Positions 6,347 through 7,975 of a stretch of 7,975 bases of DNA are shown here, piece after piece. Source of the stretch: Chitinophagaceae bacterium (GTDB taxonomy: Bacteria; Bacteroidota; Bacteroidia; Chitinophagales; Chitinophagaceae); assembly GCA_023251335.1 (NCBI GenBank), contig JAHEZA010000087.1:1-7975 (forward strand), given 5' to 3'. The stretch's first letter is position 1. Each line of letters opens with the position of its first letter. Below the pieces are notes generated by a model, which was not told the origin of the DNA, did no database searches, and worked only from the letters and a program-made list of their open reading frames with translations. The position numbers and the translations under genes are program-made.

Positions 6347-6898
6347 ATGGACAAACCAACATCTTATTGCGAAGCAGTAACCACAATGGAAAAATCAAAC
6401 GTGCACCGGATTTATCATGACAATTTTTATGGCTTCCCGATAAAGGATGATAATGAACTTTTCGAAAGATTAGTACTGGAAATAAACCAGGCAGGGTTAA
6501 GTTGGACGACTATTTTAAATAAGCAGACCAACTTTAGGAAGGCTTATCAGAATTTCGAAATAAAAAAAGTGGCGACTTTTAAAGAAAAGGATTTTAAAAG
6601 ATTAATGGATGATGCCGGAATTATTCGCAATCGTCTTAAAATAAATGCTGCGATTGAAAATGCAAAAACCATCTTAAAAATCCAAAAAGAATTTGGCTCA
6701 TTTAAAAAATGGCTTGATCATTATCATCCGAAAACAAAAGAAGAGTGGGTGAAGATCTTTAAAAACACATTCAAATTTACTGGCGGGGAAATAGTAAATG
6801 AATTTTTAATGAGTACCGGTTATTTACCGGGAGCGCATATTGAGAGTTGTCCGGTTTATAAAAGAGTATTGAAAAGGAAACCGGCTTTTTTACCTTAA
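6347..6898 (+). CDS. tag: DNA-3-methyladenine glycosylase I
   Basis: Base-excision repair enzyme of the helix-hairpin-helix superfamily that cuts 3-methyladenine from alkylated DNA. The 183-residue protein has the family core: YHDNFYGFP (23-31), LEINQAGLSWTTIL (44-57), and DDAGIIRNRLKINAAIENA (88-106). The zinc ligands of the E. coli enzyme have counterparts in Cys8, His24, His164 and Cys168, with the same HxxxC spacing. Tyr23, Glu45 and Trp53 correspond to E. coli Tyr16, Glu38 and Trp46 of the base pocket. The common N-terminal RCxW is replaced by SYCEAV, and the usual EWG after YHD-N by FYG, which looks like a subfamily trait rather than decay. Cys8 requires a start upstream of it, supporting 6347. 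The gene stands alone and ends about 70 bases before a bidirectional terminator. Confidence 0.92.
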   Translation: MDKPTSYCEAVTTMEKSNVHRIYHDNFYGFPIKDDNELFERLVLEINQAGLSWTTILNKQTNFRKAYQNFEIKKVATFKEKDFKRLMDDAGIIRNRLKINAAIENAKTILKIQKEFGSFKKWLDHYHPKTKEEWVKIFKNTFKFTGGEIVNEFLMSTGYLPGAHIESCPVYKRVLKRKPAFLP

Positions 6899-6969
6899 AA
6901 GATTGCACTTATCATGGTAAGCAAACAAATAAGGCAGATTTTTATTTAAGCATTTTTATAGTTTAGTAA

Positions 6970-7006
6970 AATATAAAAGCAGCCGGAAGTAGGCTGCTTT
7001 TATATT
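6970..7006. terminator. Bidirectional terminator between tag and the azurin-like gene
   Basis: A perfect 15-base-pair stem pairs 6970-6984 with 6992-7006 (core AAAAGCAGCC with GGCTGCTTTT) around the loop GGAAGTA. The A-rich left arm and T-rich right arm give a T tract on both strands, as expected between convergent genes. The gap 6899-7033 holds nothing else evident. Confidence 0.85.
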
Positions 7007-7033
7007 ACAGAGATATATTTTAACTGGATTTTA

Positions 7034-7588
7034 TTATGGTTCTGCCACAATTTTTCCATGCATAGTGCCAAAGTGACCAGGGAAAGTACAAACAAAATCA
7101 TATACTCCGGCATCGGGAAGCGTAAAAGTGATTTGATCGCTTGCTCCAGGTCCTAACAATTTAGTGTGAGCAATCACATCATCTGTCATTGTCGGTGGAA
7201 TATGTTCTGTAGCTGCCGCTGAAATAGCTGCTGTTCCAAATGCCTGCACATCAGTGCCTGGTTTTAAAATTACTACATTATGAGACATCGCGGCCGCAGG
7301 AAGTTTACCGATATTTTTGAAATCCAAAGTAATTTTTTGGCCAGCCTTAACTTTAAAAAGAGTCTTGTCATACTTCATGTCATCCATCCCATCCAGTTTA
7401 ATAACGTCCGTTACAGACACGGTATCAATGCCTGGAATATCTGCACCAGGGGCTTCAGCTGCTTCAGGCGCTTCAGTAGCGGTAGAAGTATCCGTAGTGG
7501 AGGTGGTTTCATTTGACTCGCTGCCTCCGCCACAAGAAGCAAGAAACATCATTGCTGCCGCGGCAGGAACAAAAAATAATTTTTTCAT
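7034..7588 (-). CDS. Azurin-like blue copper lipoprotein
   Basis: Type 1 copper electron-transfer protein, expected to be lipid-anchored in the cell envelope and to pass electrons to or from a cytochrome or reductase; the partner is not visible. A lipoprotein signal peptide (MKKLFF, hydrophobic Ala-rich stretch, lipobox LASC) places the acylated Cys19. Residues about 20-50 form a Ser/Thr/Glu/Ala/Pro-rich linker. The cupredoxin domain covers about 55-184. The four copper ligands are present: His103 in MSHNV, then Cys167, His172 and Met176 in CTFPGHFGTM, with the same C-x4-H-x3-M spacing as azurin. The domain length and the long segment between the first His and the Cys fit azurin better than plastocyanin. 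A minus-strand TAATTTTG (7618-7625) fits a -7 promoter 29 bases upstream. Convergent with tag, divergent from rpoB; a single-gene unit. Confidence 0.9.
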   Translation of the reverse strand: MKKLFFVPAAAAMMFLASCGGGSESNETTSTTDTSTATEAPEAAEAPGADIPGIDTVSVTDVIKLDGMDDMKYDKTLFKVKAGQKITLDFKNIGKLPAAAMSHNVVILKPGTDVQAFGTAAISAAATEHIPPTMTDDVIAHTKLLGPGASDQITFTLPDAGVYDFVCTFPGHFGTMHGKIVAEP

Positions 7589-7617
7589 TTGTAGAATTTT
7601 AATTTTTAAATAAAGTG

Positions 7618-7625
7618 CAAAATTA
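7618..7625 (-). promoter_or_regulatory. -7 promoter element for the azurin-like gene
   Basis: On the minus strand these bases read TAATTTTG, an exact TAnnTTTG match. It is 29 bases before the ATG, implying a leader of about 20-25 bases. No -33 TTG at the right distance was found. Confidence 0.5.
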
Positions 7626-7791
7626 AGCCTTCAAAACTTATTACGCGGTTCTTACCGCCGTATTTTACAAACTTTTAATATCCAACTATAAATAATTCCT
7701 GAAATAGAAAACAGACGACGAACGGAATACAAGCCTCTTTAAATGAAATGATAAGATTTAATAAAGTTATTATCAATTTCAAAAAAATGTT

Positions 7792-7799
7792 TACTTTTG
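7792..7799 (+). promoter_or_regulatory. -7 promoter element for rpoB
   Basis: TACTTTTG fits TAnnTTTG, 85 bases before the ATG at 7885. The following bases are almost those of the rpsU promoter: 15 of 16 identical between 7796-7811 and 679-694. This indicates that rpoB has its own promoter here rather than depending on an upstream ribosomal protein operon. The rest of the 296-base divergent gap (7589-7884) holds only the azurin promoter and the leader hairpin. Confidence 0.65.
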
Positions 7800-7822
7800 C
7801 AATCCTTTAAATTTCGGTACGT

Positions 7823-7844
7823 GGCAAATGTTGTGAAATTTGCC
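7823..7844 (+). other. Small hairpin in the rpoB leader
   Basis: GGCAAAT (7823-7829) pairs with ATTTGCC (7838-7844) around an eight-base loop. It has no following T tract, so it is not a terminator. It lies in the presumed 5' leader of rpoB and could be structural or regulatory. Confidence 0.45.
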
Positions 7845-7884
7845 TGATTTAAGGGCTCTCATTTTAAAATATTTTAACTAAAAT

Positions 7885-7975
7885 ATGCCTTCAACTAAAG
7901 TAGCTCCAGCACAAAGAATCAGTTTTGGAAAAATTGAACATTTGGCGGAAACTCCCGACCTATTAGGAATACAAA
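7885..7975 (+). CDS. rpoB: RNA polymerase beta subunit, N-terminal fragment cut by window end
   Basis: Only the first 30 codons lie in the window. The peptide contains RISFGKI followed, seven residues later, by PDLLGIQ. This matches the way RpoB begins in Bacteroidota: a short variable lead, R-[IV]-x-F-x-x-I, then a P-D-[FL]-L-x-[IV]-Q segment that opens the beta1 region. RpoB is the catalytic beta subunit of the core polymerase. The ATG follows an AT-rich leader without a Shine-Dalgarno, as with its neighbours. The nearby nusG supports the call, since both belong to the same conserved gene cluster, although rplK, rplA, rplJ and rplL are missing between them. With so few residues the identification rests on pattern and context. 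Confidence 0.75.
   Translation, partial: MPSTKVAPAQRISFGKIEHLAETPDLLGIQ

Noticed and set aside
7280..7613. Two overlapping plus-strand ORFs opposite the azurin-like gene
   Set aside because: They are antisense to a gene with a lipobox and a full copper-ligand set, and their low-complexity Ala/Ser/Val content mirrors the linker coding region.

Overview
The window reads as a housekeeping locus of a Bacteroidota bacterium, probably of the Chitinophagaceae or a close relative. The reasons are the low GC content, the near absence of Shine-Dalgarno sequences before start codons, several TAnnTTTG (-7 type) promoter elements, tRNA genes without an encoded CCA end, and the gene string rpsU - xerC-like recombinase - short hpf - tRNA cluster - tuf - tRNA-Trp - secE - nusG. 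The family-level placement is inference from protein style, not a computed result.

Layout. Riboflavin synthase (ribE) is on the minus strand at 18-611, divergent from rpsU (bS21) at 711-908. A strong hairpin terminator ends rpsU and runs directly into the start of a tyrosine recombinase (about 982-1884). Short-form hpf follows (2059-2358) with a clean terminator. A TACCTTTG promoter then opens a stable-RNA and translation operon: tRNA-Thr(TGT), tRNA-Tyr(GTA), tRNA-Thr(GGT), tRNA-Gly(TCC), tuf, tRNA-Trp(CCA), secE, nusG. Between tuf and tRNA-Trp lies a perfect 48-base palindrome, placed just after a second TAnnTTTG element.

After nusG the expected rplK-rplA-rplJ-rplL genes are missing. In their place are three unrelated single genes in alternating orientation: an esterase-family alpha/beta hydrolase (minus), a DNA-3-methyladenine glycosylase I (plus) and an azurin-like copper lipoprotein (minus). 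A TACTTTTG promoter and a leader then lead into a protein start, cut by the window end, that reads as RpoB.

Functionally the plus-strand backbone is translation and transcription machinery: a ribosomal protein, a hibernation factor, tRNAs, EF-Tu, the Sec translocase subunit SecE, the elongation factor NusG and RNA polymerase beta. The recombinase in this block probably serves chromosome-dimer resolution. No defence system, CRISPR array, insertion sequence or evident new multi-gene system is visible. The points most worth a second look are the broken nusG-rpoB linkage, the promoter-proximal palindrome before tRNA-Trp, the terminator fused to the recombinase start, and the Thr/Gly order in the tRNA cluster.
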